This document shows positions 26,003 through 35,083 of a stretch of 64,000 bases of DNA, piece after piece (the first letter of the stretch is position 1; each line of letters starts with the position of its first letter). The stretch is taken from positions 1 to 64,000 of the forward strand of contig NZ_JAFNAW010000008.1 in NCBI RefSeq assembly GCF_017356265.1, in the 5' to 3' direction. Origin of the DNA: Paracoccus fontiphilus. Its GTDB lineage: Bacteria > Pseudomonadota > Alphaproteobacteria > Rhodobacterales > Rhodobacteraceae. A program made the position numbers and the translations under genes. The notes beneath the pieces were generated by a model, which ran no database searches, had not been told where the DNA came from, and was given only the letters and a program-made list of their open reading frames with translations.

Positions 26003-27094
26003 TCAGGCCGCCAGCCACCGGGACAGGTCGATCATCCGCTGCACGGCCCGCCGGGCCGGGGCGGCGATGTCCGGCTCCACCTCGACCTGGCCGGTCATGG
26101 AATGCAGCGACCACAAGACCTTTTGCAGCGTGATCTTCTTCATGTGCGGGCACATGTTGCACGGTCCCAGGAACTCGACCTCGGGGTGTGCGTCGGCGAC
26201 GTTGGATGCCATCGAGCATTCTGTGACCAGCATCGCCTGGCTTGGGCGTTCCTTGCCCACCCAGTCGATGATATGGGCGGTCGATCCTGCAAAGTCGGCC
26301 TCGGCCACCACGTCCGGGGGACATTAGGGATGGGCGATGATCTTCAGCCCTGGATACCAGCCCCGGAAGTCGCGCAGATCCTGGGGCGTGAAGCGTTCGT
26401 GGACGATGCAGGCCCCGTCCCACCAGACGATGCGCTTCTGCGGCACCTGTTTTGCCACGTTCTGCGCCAGCCACTTGTCGGGTGTCATGATCACCGTGTC
26501 GCCCGGCATCGCCGCCACGATTTGCGCCGCGTTCGAGGAGGTTCAGCAGATGTCGGACGCGGCTTTCACGGCGGCCGTGGTGTTGACGTAGCTGACCACC
26601 GACGCGCCGGGATATTCCGCACGCATCCGGGCGATCCCTTCGGCGGTGATGCTTTCGGCCAGCGAACAGCCCGCCTTCATGTCGGGCATCAGGACGGTCT
26701 TGGCGGGGTTCAGGATCTTCGAGGTCTCGGCCATGAAATGCACGCCGCATTGCACGATGATGTCGGCATCCACGCGGGTCGCCTCGACGGCCAGTTGCAG
26801 GCTGTCGCCCACCACGTCGGCGATGCCGTGATAGATGTCGGGCGTCATGTAGTTGTGCGCCAGCACCACCGCGCCGCGTTCCGCCTTGAGCCGGTTGATC
26901 GCCGCCACATAGGGTGCGGCAATCGCCCAGTCGGGAAAAGGCATCACCCGGTCCATGCGCGCATGGATGTCAGCCATGTCGCGGGCCAGCTCGATCGAGG
27001 GCGTCAGGTCGTAATGCGCCGCCAATTCGGCGCGGATGGTCGTCACGTCCAGCAAGCTCGGCTCCTCCGCACGCCGCGTGGCGCGCCCTCGCAT
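26003..27094 (-). pseudogene. nadA: Quinolinate synthase NadA, interrupted by two stop codons
   Basis: A full-length NadA frame of about 363 codons: [70 protein letters not shown]. The three cluster cysteines (codons 143, 229, 315; spacing 86/86 as in the family) are all present. TGA at 26543-26545 (codon 184, before TSSN) and TAA at 26324-26326 (codon 257, at the conserved Glu of HPECP) lie in the same frame, so this copy cannot give whole NadA unless the stops are sequence errors. A TTG at 27055 behind GGAGGA is an alternative start. Confidence 0.92.
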
Positions 27095-27213
27095 GATGAT
27101 GGCTGGCGCGGTCCTAGCGCGTCCTTGACGCTACGGCAACCATGTTCAGGCATCGGCCTCAGGATGATCGGGGGAAGAGCAATGCAGACTTTGCCGCGGC
27201 AGCGAAGCAATGG

Positions 27214-27267
27214 CCGCCGAAAGGCCTTGCCCAGATGCAGGTCGGAGGATTGGAGGAAGCGGAACAT
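27214..27267 (-). pseudogene. SbcD-like metallophosphoesterase, N-terminal scrap
   Basis: The codons MFRFLQSSDLHLGKAFRR match the start of SbcD/YhaO-type DNA-repair exonucleases (R-F-LH-SSDLHLGK). Similarity ends after 18 residues and the later metal motifs are absent. It is a remnant in the nadA-ardC gap, which holds no other gene. Confidence 0.5.
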
Positions 27268-27434
27268 CGGGGCAGGGGTCCTTTGGGTCGGCACCGTCGC
27301 GGATCGAGAACAGATCACGCGCATGTCAGGTTCGGCGATCACGAAGAAGCGCCGCGAGCCCGTGCTGGTGCCTGCTGTTAATCTTGGTCCTGCGCCGCCT
27401 GCCAAAGAGAGCCAGAGGTCTGGCGAACGGTCCG

Positions 27435-27490
27435 TGACGGGTCGAGGGCTGGAGGAGAGGCCTCCGGCACCCGTCGCGGAGGACATTCCA
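27435..27490 (+). promoter_or_regulatory. Leader copy A (hairpin with AGAGG loop) before ardC
   Basis: The 56 bases before the ardC ATG resemble those before the ParB-like gene at 30157. Both have GTGACGGGT, then a 5-base stem around loop AGAGG, then CCCGTCGCGGAG and the start codon. Here the stem is GGAGG-AGAGG-CCTCC (27451-27465); in copy B it is GGGAG/CTCCC, a paired change that keeps the stem. GGAGG at 27478-27482 is the ribosome binding site. Confidence 0.6.
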
Positions 27491-28519
27491 ATGTCTGGAC
27501 CAAGGCGAGCTGCCCGAGCGACACATTCATCAAGCCGTGCTCATTCGGCCGGCTCGCGTCGCCCCCGCGGAACTGTCCCATCATCTCGCGGGACACATCC
27601 TGAAGCGCGCTCTGACATCTACACGCGGGTTACCGCAGAGATCATGGCAGCCCTCGAGCACGGGGCCGGTGAGTGGCACGCCCCGTGGTTCCATGACGGT
27701 GCCCATGCCGCCCGCCCCACCAATGTCGCATCGGGCAAGCGTTACCGGGGCATCAACACCGTGGCGCTGTGGGTCGCGGCCATGACATCGGGCTACAGCG
27801 ATGGCCTGTGGGGCACCTATCGGCAGTGGCAGGCTGCCGGTGCTCAGGTCCGCAGGGGCGAGCGCTCGACCACCGTGGTCCTGTGGAAGCAGATCGCCTC
27901 GCGCGAGGAGACAAAGGCAGAGGACGACAGCAAGGACGATGGCGGCCGCACCCGGATGGTTGCGCGGGCCTTTTCGGTGTTCAACCTGGCCCAGGTGGAT
28001 GGATACGAACGCCCTCTGACACCGTGCCTGCCCGAGAGCGAGCGTCTCGCGCATGCGGAAGCCTTTATCGCCAACCTTGGGATAAGAACCGTGTTTGGCG
28101 GCTCAGACGCGTTCTACCGTCCCTCTGTGGACACGGTGTTCATGCCCGAGTTCGCGCAGTTCCGGGACGCTGCCTCGTTTTATGGGGTCTGGCTGCATGA
28201 GCATGGCCACGCCTCGGGGGCAAAACACAGGCTTGATCGCGATCTCTCGGGCCGGTTCGGCTCGGAGGCTTATGCGGCAGAGGAATGCTGTGTCGAGATC
28301 CTCAGCGGCTTCGTGCTTGCCGATCTCGGCATTGCCCATCATCCGCGGCCCGACCATGCCGCCTACATCGCCTCGTGGCTCAAGGTCATGGCGGCAGACC
28401 CCCGCGCGATCTTCACGGCTGCCGGCAAGGCACAGCAGGCCGCCGACTGGATGCATGCGCAGCAGCCTGTTCCCATGCCCTTAGCCCACACCGAGAAGAC
28501 GGAGGCAAAGCCCGGCTGA
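27491..28519 (+). CDS. ardC: ArdC-like antirestriction protein
   Basis: A 342-residue protein. Residues about 40-160 are the ssDNA-binding N-terminal domain (DUF1738): SDIYTRVTAEIMAALEHGAG, NVASGKRYRGINTVALW and GTYRQWQAAGAQVRRGERST. The C-terminal half is a zincin-like metallopeptidase domain with HEHGH near residue 235 and a later EECCVEILSGFV. ArdC proteins protect incoming single-stranded plasmid DNA from restriction. The first 40 residues are low-complexity Ser/Arg. The ATG at 27491 has GGAGG 8 bases upstream; the frame extends far upstream across nadA but is not coding there. Confidence 0.88.
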   Translation: MSGPRRAARATHSSSRAHSAGSRRPRGTVPSSRGTHPEARSDIYTRVTAEIMAALEHGAGEWHAPWFHDGAHAARPTNVASGKRYRGINTVALWVAAMTSGYSDGLWGTYRQWQAAGAQVRRGERSTTVVLWKQIASREETKAEDDSKDDGGRTRMVARAFSVFNLAQVDGYERPLTPCLPESERLAHAEAFIANLGIRTVFGGSDAFYRPSVDTVFMPEFAQFRDAASFYGVWLHEHGHASGAKHRLDRDLSGRFGSEAYAAEECCVEILSGFVLADLGIAHHPRPDHAAYIASWLKVMAADPRAIFTAAGKAQQAADWMHAQQPVPMPLAHTEKTEAKPG

Positions 28520-28751
28520 TCGTCTGATGTCCCGGCAGGATGTAGCAGTGCCTGGAACACGCCCCTGCGGGATAATCGCCAGCGCCCGACAGGCCAGTCT
28601 TTGTCCTGACTCGCTGGTGCGGCGGGCTGACGTTTTTGCGGTCAACCGGCAATCCTCCCCGACTGTTTGAGATGCACGTAGGGAGCCTGTTTCATGCCGT
28701 CCTTTCCCGACCATCCCGCGCACCTGATGCAACGTCCCTGCCGAAAGCATC

Positions 28752-29195
28752 TCAGCGCAACTGACGCGGTTCGCTGATCTCGTCCGCATCCTGGGTGGCT
28801 TCATGGACTTCTTCGCGAATGATCCTACTGGTGATTTCGTTGAGGTGGGATGTCAGAGCGCGGCTGAGTTCCTCGAACTCCGGCCAGAGCGTCAGATGCA
28901 CGACACTGGCCGGGGCACGGACCATGACGGTCTGGCGGTGCATTCGCGCGTAGCGAAACGGTTTCAAACCGTAACGGCGGCACAGGGCAATGAAGAGCTG
29001 ACGTGACCAGGGATCGGTGATCGAGAACTTGAATTCCTCGGCCTCCTCCTGACTGCTGGCCGTCTCGAACCGGCGCCGGATGCGGTCTGCGGCAGCGCCT
29101 GCAGCGGATTTCTCCCCGGGCGTCGCAGCACCAGCATAAAGCGCCTCGATCTTGCGCAACTTGTCGCGCAGGCGGTCCTCGGAGGACAGGGCCAT
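28752..29195 (-). CDS. Conserved plasmid protein, DUF2786-like
   Basis: A 147-residue protein. The N-terminal RDKLRKIEALYAGAATPGEK then AAGAAADRIRRRF resembles the DUF2786 helix pair. The remainder, ITDPWSRQLFIALCRRYGLK and VHLTLWPEFEELSRAL, has no known function. The ATG at 29195 overlaps the previous gene's stop (TGATG), so the pair forms a two-gene unit facing the plus-strand genes around it. Confidence 0.65.
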   Translation of the reverse strand: MALSSEDRLRDKLRKIEALYAGAATPGEKSAAGAAADRIRRRFETASSQEEAEEFKFSITDPWSRQLFIALCRRYGLKPFRYARMHRQTVMVRAPASVVHLTLWPEFEELSRALTSHLNEITSRIIREEVHEATQDADEISEPRQLR

Positions 29196-29839
29196 CAATG
29201 AAGCGTCGGCTTGGCAAATGGGATGCCGTCAAGCCTCTGGTGACGGACCCGGGCGCAGGACAGTACGGCCTCGTGGATCTCGGTCTCCATGATCCGAGTC
29301 AGCTCCTGCAGATGCCTGAACGTCGTCTCCAACTGAGGCCGGTCATCCGGTTGGGGCTCACGCGTCACCAGCTCACGGATGCCGGCCATCATGGCCCGCA
29401 ACTCCTGGAGGCGACCGACGGCCTCATGCGCATGCTCGGGCAGATCAATGGCCTCCTCGCCATTGAAAAGCCCTTCGAGAAAGCCGTCCAGTTCTTCGAA
29501 GCGGACACGGGCGTAGCGGGCGACCTGTGCCGCGGTGGCGTCCATGGACAGGCGCGTGAGCCGGAAAGGCTGACTGCGTTTCTGATGGCGGGTCAGGTCG
29601 TTCCACAACCCCTGCACCAAAGCCTCGAGCAGCTCATTGAGATCATCCATGCTGTCGAACGGAGGCAGTTCGCCGCCCCATAGGCCCTTGACGATCGGCA
29701 AGGGCGAAGTCGACATCGCCGGAGTGGCGATATTGCCAAGGAAGCGTGTGCGCACCGCGTGAAACGGCACAGGACAGGCGTACTTGGCAAGCAGCGCCTT
29801 GACCGCTTTCTCGGCGGGAGACTTGGCAGTTTTCTTCAT
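29195..29839 (-). CDS. Hypothetical protein, first gene of a two-gene unit
   Basis: A 214-residue, mostly helical protein that I do not recognise. It begins MKKTAKSPAEKAVKALLAKY, then FHAVRTRFLGNIATP, DDLNELLEALVQGLWNDLTR, and RVRFEELDGFLEGLFNGEEA, loosely like YecA/UPF0149-type helices. No signal peptide or membrane segment. ATG 29839 has AGGGG 6-7 bases upstream. The frame runs open to 30172 but crosses the divergent ParB-like leader. Sits between ardC and the ParB-like gene on the opposite strand. Confidence 0.6.
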   Translation of the reverse strand: MKKTAKSPAEKAVKALLAKYACPVPFHAVRTRFLGNIATPAMSTSPLPIVKGLWGGELPPFDSMDDLNELLEALVQGLWNDLTRHQKRSQPFRLTRLSMDATAAQVARYARVRFEELDGFLEGLFNGEEAIDLPEHAHEAVGRLQELRAMMAGIRELVTREPQPDDRPQLETTFRHLQELTRIMETEIHEAVLSCARVRHQRLDGIPFAKPTLH

Positions 29840-30102
29840 GGTCACCCCTTGCAGACACACAAGCTTATCCGCCTCGGGGCGCGCGGTCGAGGATCGGGTG
29901 TCTTGCGGGCATCGTTGCTGCAGGACCCGGATGAAGCTTTTCACCAAGAGCAGCCTTATCTGCACCGGCGAGGACGAAGACCTGTGTCGATGCGCTTCCG
30001 ACCGCCTTTGCCAGTCCTTGTATCCGGTCAGGTGGCTGAGATCCGGACGCAGGCTCGGATGGGAGAACGACAAGAGCGAGAGGAGGGCTGGGGGCTCGTG
30101 AC

Positions 30103-30156
30103 GGGTTAACAGCCAGGGAGAGAGGCTCCCGGGCGCCCGTCGCGGAGAACACCGCC
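30103..30156 (+). promoter_or_regulatory. Leader copy B (hairpin with AGAGG loop) before the ParB-like gene
   Basis: Second copy of the leader seen before ardC: GTGACGGGT at 30099-30107, stem GGGAG-AGAGG-CTCCC (30116-30130), CCCGTCGCGGAG at 30136-30147, then the ATG at 30157. Loop and downstream box are unchanged while stem bases co-vary with copy A. Confidence 0.6.
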
Positions 30157-32370
30157 ATGGCCAAAGCCACATTCCCCATCACCCTCGCGTCCGCGCGCGA
30201 CATTCCCTTCGACAAGCTGGTCCTCAGCCAGTCCAATGTCCGGCGGATCAAGTCCGGCATGTCTCTCGAGGATCTCGCCCAGTCCATCGCTCGGCGCGGC
30301 CTGATCCAGTCCCTCCATGTCCGCCCGGTTCTTGGAGAGGACGGCCAGGAGACAGGCCTCTTCGAGGTGCCCGCCGGCGGCCGGCGCTTCCGGGCGCTCG
30401 AGCTGCTGGTCAAACAGAAGCGCCTGGCCCGGAACGCGCCCGTGCCCTGCATTGTCTCGCAGGCAGGAGCAGCATCCGGTGTCCACATCGCCGAAGTGTC
30501 GCTGGCCGAGAACATCGAGCGGGCACCCCTCCATCCGCTCGATCAGTTCCGCGCCTTCCAGACCCTGCGCGAGGAGGGCATGACCGAAGAGGCCATCGCC
30601 GCGGCCTTTCTCGTCGACGCCAAGGTCGTCCGGCAGCGCCTGCGGCTGGCCGCGGTCTCGCCCGCGCTGCTCGAGGTCTACGGCGAGGACGCCATGACGC
30701 TCGAACAGCTGATGGCCTTTACCGTGACCGACGACCATGCGCGCCAGGAGCAGGTCTGGCAGGTGGTCAGGGACAGCTGGTCGAAGGAGCCGTACATCAT
30801 CCGCCGCATGCTGACAGAGACCACGGTGCGGGCCTCCGACCGCCGGGCGCTCTTCGTAGGCATCCCCGCCTACGAGGCGGCGGGTGGCATCGTGCTGCGC
30901 GATCTCTTCGAGACCGACGATGGCGGCTGGCTGCAGGACGTGGCCCTGCTCGAGCGTCTGGTCGCGGAGAAGCTGAAGTGTGAGGCCAAGGCGATTGCTG
31001 CGGAAGGCTGGGCCTGGGTGGATGTGGCCGTCAGCTTTCCCTACGGCCATGACCGGGGGTTCCGGCAGATCGGCGGAACAGTCGTCGACCTGACCGAGGA
31101 GGAGCGCGCCGCGCGCGAGGTCCTGCGCGACGAATACGACCAACTGGAGGCCGAGCATGCCGAGGCCGAGGAGCTGCCCGAGGATGTCGACCGGCGCTTG
31201 GACGAGATCGAAGCGGCGCTCGAGGCCTTCGAGACCCGGCCAATGGTCTTTTCGTCCGAAGAGAAGGCCCGCGCAGGGGTGTTCGTCAGCCTCAAGGCTG
31301 ACGGCAGCCTGCTCATCGATCGCGGCTATGTTCGGCCGCAGGACGAAAGGCAGGTTTCGACAGGGGGTGACGATGTCGGGAGCCTGCCTGACACGGAAGC
31401 CGGGCAGGGAGAGGACGAGACCACCCGGTCTGTCGGGATCACCCTCGAGGGTCAGCCAGCAAGCGGTGAGGATGGCGACGAGGCCGCCGACGTCCACAAG
31501 CCCTTGCCCGAGCGGCTGGTCTCGGAACTGACCGCGCATCGCACCCTGGCGCTTCGGGATGCTCTGGCCATGCATCCCGACGTGGCGCTGACAGCCCTCC
31601 TGCACCGGCTGGTGATCGATTGCTTCGGAGGCCGGTCGGCCGGCGCAGCCCTGGAGGTGGCCGTGCGTCCCGTGCATTTTCCAGAGCAGGCACCGGACCT
31701 GGGCGAAAGCTTGCCTGCCCGGAGCATCGCGGCGCGGCATGCCGTTTGGCAGGCTGACCTGCCCCTGGCCGAGGGCGACGACGCCCTCTGGTCCTGGATC
31801 GAGAGCCTCGAGGAGCCCCGCCGTCTGGCGCTTCTCGCCCACTGCGTGAGCTTCGGGGTCAATGCGCTTGTCGAGCGGCCAAACCTCTATAGCGGCATGG
31901 GCGTGAGTCAGGCAGGCCTCGAGCAGCGGCTTGCCGAGGCCGACCGGCTGGCCCGAGCCACAGCCCTTGATCTCGCCCGGGCCGGCTGGCGGCCCACGGT
32001 CGAGACCTATCTTGGCCGGGTCACCAAGCCGCGCATTCTCGAGGCGGTGCGCGACGGGGTAGGGGAGGAGGCTGCCCGGCGCATCGAGCACCTGAAGAAG
32101 CCCGACATGGCGCGCGAAGCCGAGCGCCTCCTGGCCGAGACCGGCTGGCTGCCCGGGCCGTTGCGGCTGCGGACTGCCGAAGACGACCTCGGCACAGGGG
32201 TGAGCGACGAGAGGCTGTCTTCTGTTTGGCCCCTGTCTGGCGGCAACGGCGGGGAGAACGCCGGGCTCGCTGGTGAGGAGACCTCCACAGACGAGAGCCA
32301 ACCCAATGCCGGGGAGAATGGCAGCCTGCGGCCAGGCGATCGCGATCCTGAGGAAATTGCGGCGGAGTAA
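30157..32370 (+). CDS. Large ParB/RepB/Spo0J-family protein
   Basis: A 737-residue protein, twice the size of ordinary ParB. Residues about 15-130 form the ParB nuclease-like domain: KLVLSQSNVRRIKSG, LAQSIARRGLIQSLHVRPV, VPAGGRRFRALELLVK, and VSLAENIERAPLHPLDQF. An HTH follows (MTEEAIAAAFLVDAKVVRQR). Residues 330-370 are a Glu-rich coiled coil. A Gly/Asp-rich linker leads to a C-terminal domain (490-700). This plasmid-borne type accompanies ardC and other leading-region genes; a DNA-binding or nicking role in establishment is likely but unproven. Segregation is already served by RepAB. Confidence 0.85.
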   Translation: MAKATFPITLASARDIPFDKLVLSQSNVRRIKSGMSLEDLAQSIARRGLIQSLHVRPVLGEDGQETGLFEVPAGGRRFRALELLVKQKRLARNAPVPCIVSQAGAASGVHIAEVSLAENIERAPLHPLDQFRAFQTLREEGMTEEAIAAAFLVDAKVVRQRLRLAAVSPALLEVYGEDAMTLEQLMAFTVTDDHARQEQVWQVVRDSWSKEPYIIRRMLTETTVRASDRRALFVGIPAYEAAGGIVLRDLFETDDGGWLQDVALLERLVAEKLKCEAKAIAAEGWAWVDVAVSFPYGHDRGFRQIGGTVVDLTEEERAAREVLRDEYDQLEAEHAEAEELPEDVDRRLDEIEAALEAFETRPMVFSSEEKARAGVFVSLKADGSLLIDRGYVRPQDERQVSTGGDDVGSLPDTEAGQGEDETTRSVGITLEGQPASGEDGDEAADVHKPLPERLVSELTAHRTLALRDALAMHPDVALTALLHRLVIDCFGGRSAGAALEVAVRPVHFPEQAPDLGESLPARSIAARHAVWQADLPLAEGDDALWSWIESLEEPRRLALLAHCVSFGVNALVERPNLYSGMGVSQAGLEQRLAEADRLARATALDLARAGWRPTVETYLGRVTKPRILEAVRDGVGEEAARRIEHLKKPDMAREAERLLAETGWLPGPLRLRTAEDDLGTGVSDERLSSVWPLSGGNGGENAGLAGEETSTDESQPNAGENGSLRPGDRDPEEIAAE

Positions 32371-32541
32371 GGGGTGAGGCGGGGCGGCGTCCGTCGCCCC
32401 GGCAACATCATCACGCGCTTGTCCGGGAGAATGCCCCAGGATCTCGAGAGGGAGAGGCGGGCCGGACAAGGCTGCGCCTGAACGGATCCAGAGAAGCCGT
32501 CCAGGCCGCCCATCCCGTTTCGCAATTTCGGAGATCCTGTC

Positions 32542-32964
32542 ATGAGCATGACCACACCGGCCTTCACGCCCGCCACGCCTGTTGCCGAGGACCGCCGCAT
32601 GGCATTTCTGCCCCGGCTGTTCGGACCCCGCCTGTTCCTCATCGGGGAACAGGCGGTCTTCGGCTTCATGGAAAAGCTGAGCCCGACGGACTACACAGGC
32701 GGCATCTGGGACTTCTGCGAACAGGCAGGCCAGCCGCTTTATCTGGCTCCCACCTCCCGGCCGCGCTTCCACCTCGTCTGGGACGGCAACGGCTATGAGG
32801 GCGATGTCTCGGCTGACGCTGCCGGCATCATTGCCACGCTCTTTGCCTTTTCGCACCTGTCGTTCCGCCATGACGCCCCGGAGCTCACCGACGGCTTTGC
32901 CCGGCTTTTCGCCCACGCCGCGGATCATCCCGAGGCGCGCGAGATCTTTCAGGTCATCGATTGA
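32542..32964 (+). CDS. ardB: ArdB/KlcA-type antirestriction protein
   Basis: A 140-residue protein matching the ArdB/KlcA family, which blocks type I restriction without mimicking DNA. Landmarks: RRMAFLPRLFGPRLFLIGEQ, the block YTGGIWDFCEQAGQPLYLAP, WDGNGYEGDVSADAAGIIAT, and the end HAADHPEAREIFQVID. Family length is about 140-150. It follows ardC and the ParB-like gene on the same strand, consistent with early expression after conjugative entry. Confidence 0.88.
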   Translation: MSMTTPAFTPATPVAEDRRMAFLPRLFGPRLFLIGEQAVFGFMEKLSPTDYTGGIWDFCEQAGQPLYLAPTSRPRFHLVWDGNGYEGDVSADAAGIIATLFAFSHLSFRHDAPELTDGFARLFAHAADHPEAREIFQVID

Positions 32965-33171
32965 CTGCTGCAAGCGCCCGGCCTTCTTGGTTGGGCGCTT
33001 GTTTCATGTGGGCTGTCGCTGCGAGGGCTGACAAGATTGATCGGTGGCGGCAGGCGGGCGATGACCCTAGGCGGCTCCCTTCGGGGTAGGCTGCACTCGC
33101 GTACTGTCTTGCCGGGCAGACGTCCTTGTGCATACCGGGGGATGGACGGGGCGACAGACAAGGCGGAACCG

Positions 33172-33402
33172 ATGACGGATAAAGGCCGGATCCCCAATGA
33201 CAGCCTGGACGCTCTGGCGCAAACCCTGGCGGAGATGCTGGGCGTCGACACGTCCGAGGCCATGCGCCGGGCTTTGCGGAACGAGATCGAACGTGTGAAA
33301 ACCACACCCACCATCGACGACCAGATCGAAACCCTGCGTGAGACGGTGAAGAACTACGGCCGCAAGTCGACGCGCATGGTGCACCCGTCGAAAAAGCGTT
33401 GA
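33172..33402 (+). CDS. VapB-like orphan antitoxin (Rv0623-type)
   Basis: A 76-residue protein. The central SLDALAQTLAEMLGVDTSEA followed by MRRALRNEIERVK is the VapB/Rv0623-type transcription-factor motif of VapBC modules. No VapC-like PIN-domain frame follows in the next 310 bases, so it is an orphan. The start at 33172 (AAGGCGGA upstream) is a choice; an in-frame ATG at 33142 is possible. Confidence 0.6.
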   Translation: MTDKGRIPNDSLDALAQTLAEMLGVDTSEAMRRALRNEIERVKTTPTIDDQIETLRETVKNYGRKSTRMVHPSKKR

Positions 33403-33712
33403 TCATCCTCACAGAACTGCCGTCTGCTCTGTCACCTGGCCAAAGCCCCCTGTTCGGGCGCCGTGCTTGACGTCGTGTGGCCAAAACGCCGCCATCATAC
33501 AGGCTCCTGGTCCTGGACCATGCCCGCCAGAGCACTGCGCCGTTGGTGCTGGCCTCCAGGGGAGCGGCACCGGTCCAACAACCCCTTTCCCAAGGCGTTG
33601 ATCGAGGGGCTTCCGGAAAGGCAGAGGCGGATTTGGATCGGGAATGAGCCGGTGCGGTCGAGAGTGCACCGCGGGCTCGCTTCTGTTCTTCCGCTCTCCC
33701 CAGGAGTCCCCA
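33403..33712. other. Non-coding gap before the Toprim gene
   Basis: No gene, toxin partner or strong hairpin was found in these 310 bases. AGGAG at 33702-33706 is the ribosome binding site of the next gene. Confidence 0.5.
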
Positions 33713-34756
33713 ATGCCCCGTCATGAAGCACTGGATCTGGCAATCCGTCTTGGCCGGCAGGCCGAGGCCGTCTGCCGCCATTACCTGTCGTCCGGCCATC
33801 GTGCCGGAAACTACTGGCTGGTGGGCGATGTGAGAAACACCCCCGGCCGCTCGATGTTCGTGCGCCTGGCAGGCCCGGCAACCGGCGCGGGTGCCGTGGG
33901 CCGCTGGTCCGATGCCGCCACGGGCGAGCACGGCGATCTGCTCGACCTCATCCGCGAAGTGACGGGCCTTCTCGACTTCAAGGATGTGGCTGCCGAGGCA
34001 CGCCGGTTTCTCGCCCTGCCGCGTCCCGCGCCAGAGCCTGACCTTTCTCCGGGCGGTCGGACATACCGCAGAGCACCCGGCTCGCGGCAGGCGGCACGGC
34101 GGCTCTTCGCCATAGCCGAGCCGATCGGCGGCACGCTCGCGGCAACCTATCTGGCCAACAGGGCAATCATCTGCCTTTCCTCCACAGGCGCGCTGCGCTT
34201 CCACCCCCGGTGCTACTACCGCCCGGACGAGCATGCGCCAACGGAGGCCCGGCCGGCGATGATTGCCGCCGTTACCGATCTTGCCGGCCGCCAGACCGGC
34301 GCGCATCGCACCTGGCTTGCCGCCGATGGCTCCGGCAAGGCCCCGATCGCCGCGCCGCGCCGGGCCATGGGGGAGCTTCTCGGCCACGGCGTCCGCTTCG
34401 GGGTGGCCGATGATGTACTGGCCGTGGGCGAGGGCATCGAGACTGTGCTGTCGCCGCGCCAGGTGCTGCCTAGCATGCCGATGCTGGCAGCCCTCTCGGC
34501 CGCCCATCTTACCGCCGTGCTCTTCCCTCCCACGTTGCGCCGCCTTTATGTCCTGTGCGACCGTGACCCCGCCGGCGACAGAGCGCGCGACAGCCTTCTG
34601 GCCCGAGCGGCCAGCCTCGGCATCGAGGCGATTGCCCTTTTGCCCGTCGGAGGCGACTTCAATGACGACCTACGGCATCGTGGCGCTGCTGCCCTGAGCG
34701 CGGCGCTGAAGGATGTGCTCCATCCCGACGACCGACGCCGCTTCCTGCAGGAGTGA
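33713..34756 (+). CDS. Toprim-domain (primase-like) protein
   Basis: A 347-residue protein of the plasmid Toprim family (DUF7146-type). The N-terminus includes HYLSSGHRAGNYWLVGDVRN and GRWSDAATGEHGDLLDLI, similar to zinc-less primase-associated domains. The Toprim core is VLAVGEGIETVLSPRQV near residue 238 and LYVLCDRDPAGDRARDSLL near 280, which give the catalytic Glu and the D-x-D pair. The end is PVGGDFNDDLRHRG. A role in priming the incoming single strand is plausible in this leading region. ATG 33713 has AGGAG 7 bases upstream. Confidence 0.82.
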   Translation: MPRHEALDLAIRLGRQAEAVCRHYLSSGHRAGNYWLVGDVRNTPGRSMFVRLAGPATGAGAVGRWSDAATGEHGDLLDLIREVTGLLDFKDVAAEARRFLALPRPAPEPDLSPGGRTYRRAPGSRQAARRLFAIAEPIGGTLAATYLANRAIICLSSTGALRFHPRCYYRPDEHAPTEARPAMIAAVTDLAGRQTGAHRTWLAADGSGKAPIAAPRRAMGELLGHGVRFGVADDVLAVGEGIETVLSPRQVLPSMPMLAALSAAHLTAVLFPPTLRRLYVLCDRDPAGDRARDSLLARAASLGIEAIALLPVGGDFNDDLRHRGAAALSAALKDVLHPDDRRRFLQE

Positions 34757-34907
34757 GGGCAGGCCCGTGGAGACAGGGGTGCCAGTCTTTGCCTCTTGGC
34801 CGGGTTCCTCCCTGTCCCGGTCACCTCTCCTTCACGCGCAGAGTTTCGCGTTCCGGGCCTTCGAGGAGGCAATCGGCGCACAGCCAGCCCGGCCCGGCAA
34901 TGGCGGC

Positions 34908-35001
34908 GGCCGACTATTTTCCGCCGCGTCCTGCGGACGCTTTGCATCGCGAGGCAAAATAGCCGGCCTTGGCCATCAAGGCCCTCGCGAGGCGCGAGGG
35001 C
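34908..35001. repeat. Hairpin cluster 1 upstream of the DUF2493 gene
   Basis: A 15-base arm GGCCGACTATTTTCC (34908-34922) pairs, with two mismatches, to GCAAAATAGCCGGCC (34954-34968), with CGTCC-TGC-GGACG inside. It is followed by a perfect 9-pair hairpin, GCCCTCGCG-AGG-CGCGAGGGC (34981-35001). No T-run follows, so these are not terminators. Function unknown. Confidence 0.75.
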
Positions 35002-35083
35002 TGCCCGTCCGTCCCGCCCGTGCGCTGCGATGCCCGCGAAGGCCGCGAGAAACGCGGGCTCCGCCCCATCGAAGGAGAACGCG

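Noticed and set aside
26540-26545. Selenocysteine at the TGA in nadA
   Set aside because: A second stop (TAA) follows in the same gene, the position is not one of the three cluster cysteines, and no SECIS-like hairpin is evident.
24459-26750. A 763-residue nadB with long N-terminal extension
   Set aside because: The extra residues run antisense-phase over nadA; nadB starts at 26000 next to the nadA stop.
30106-32973. 955-codon minus-strand frame opposite the ParB-like gene
   Set aside because: It is a shadow of a GC-rich coding strand; it shows no family motifs, while the plus frame has clear ParB motifs.
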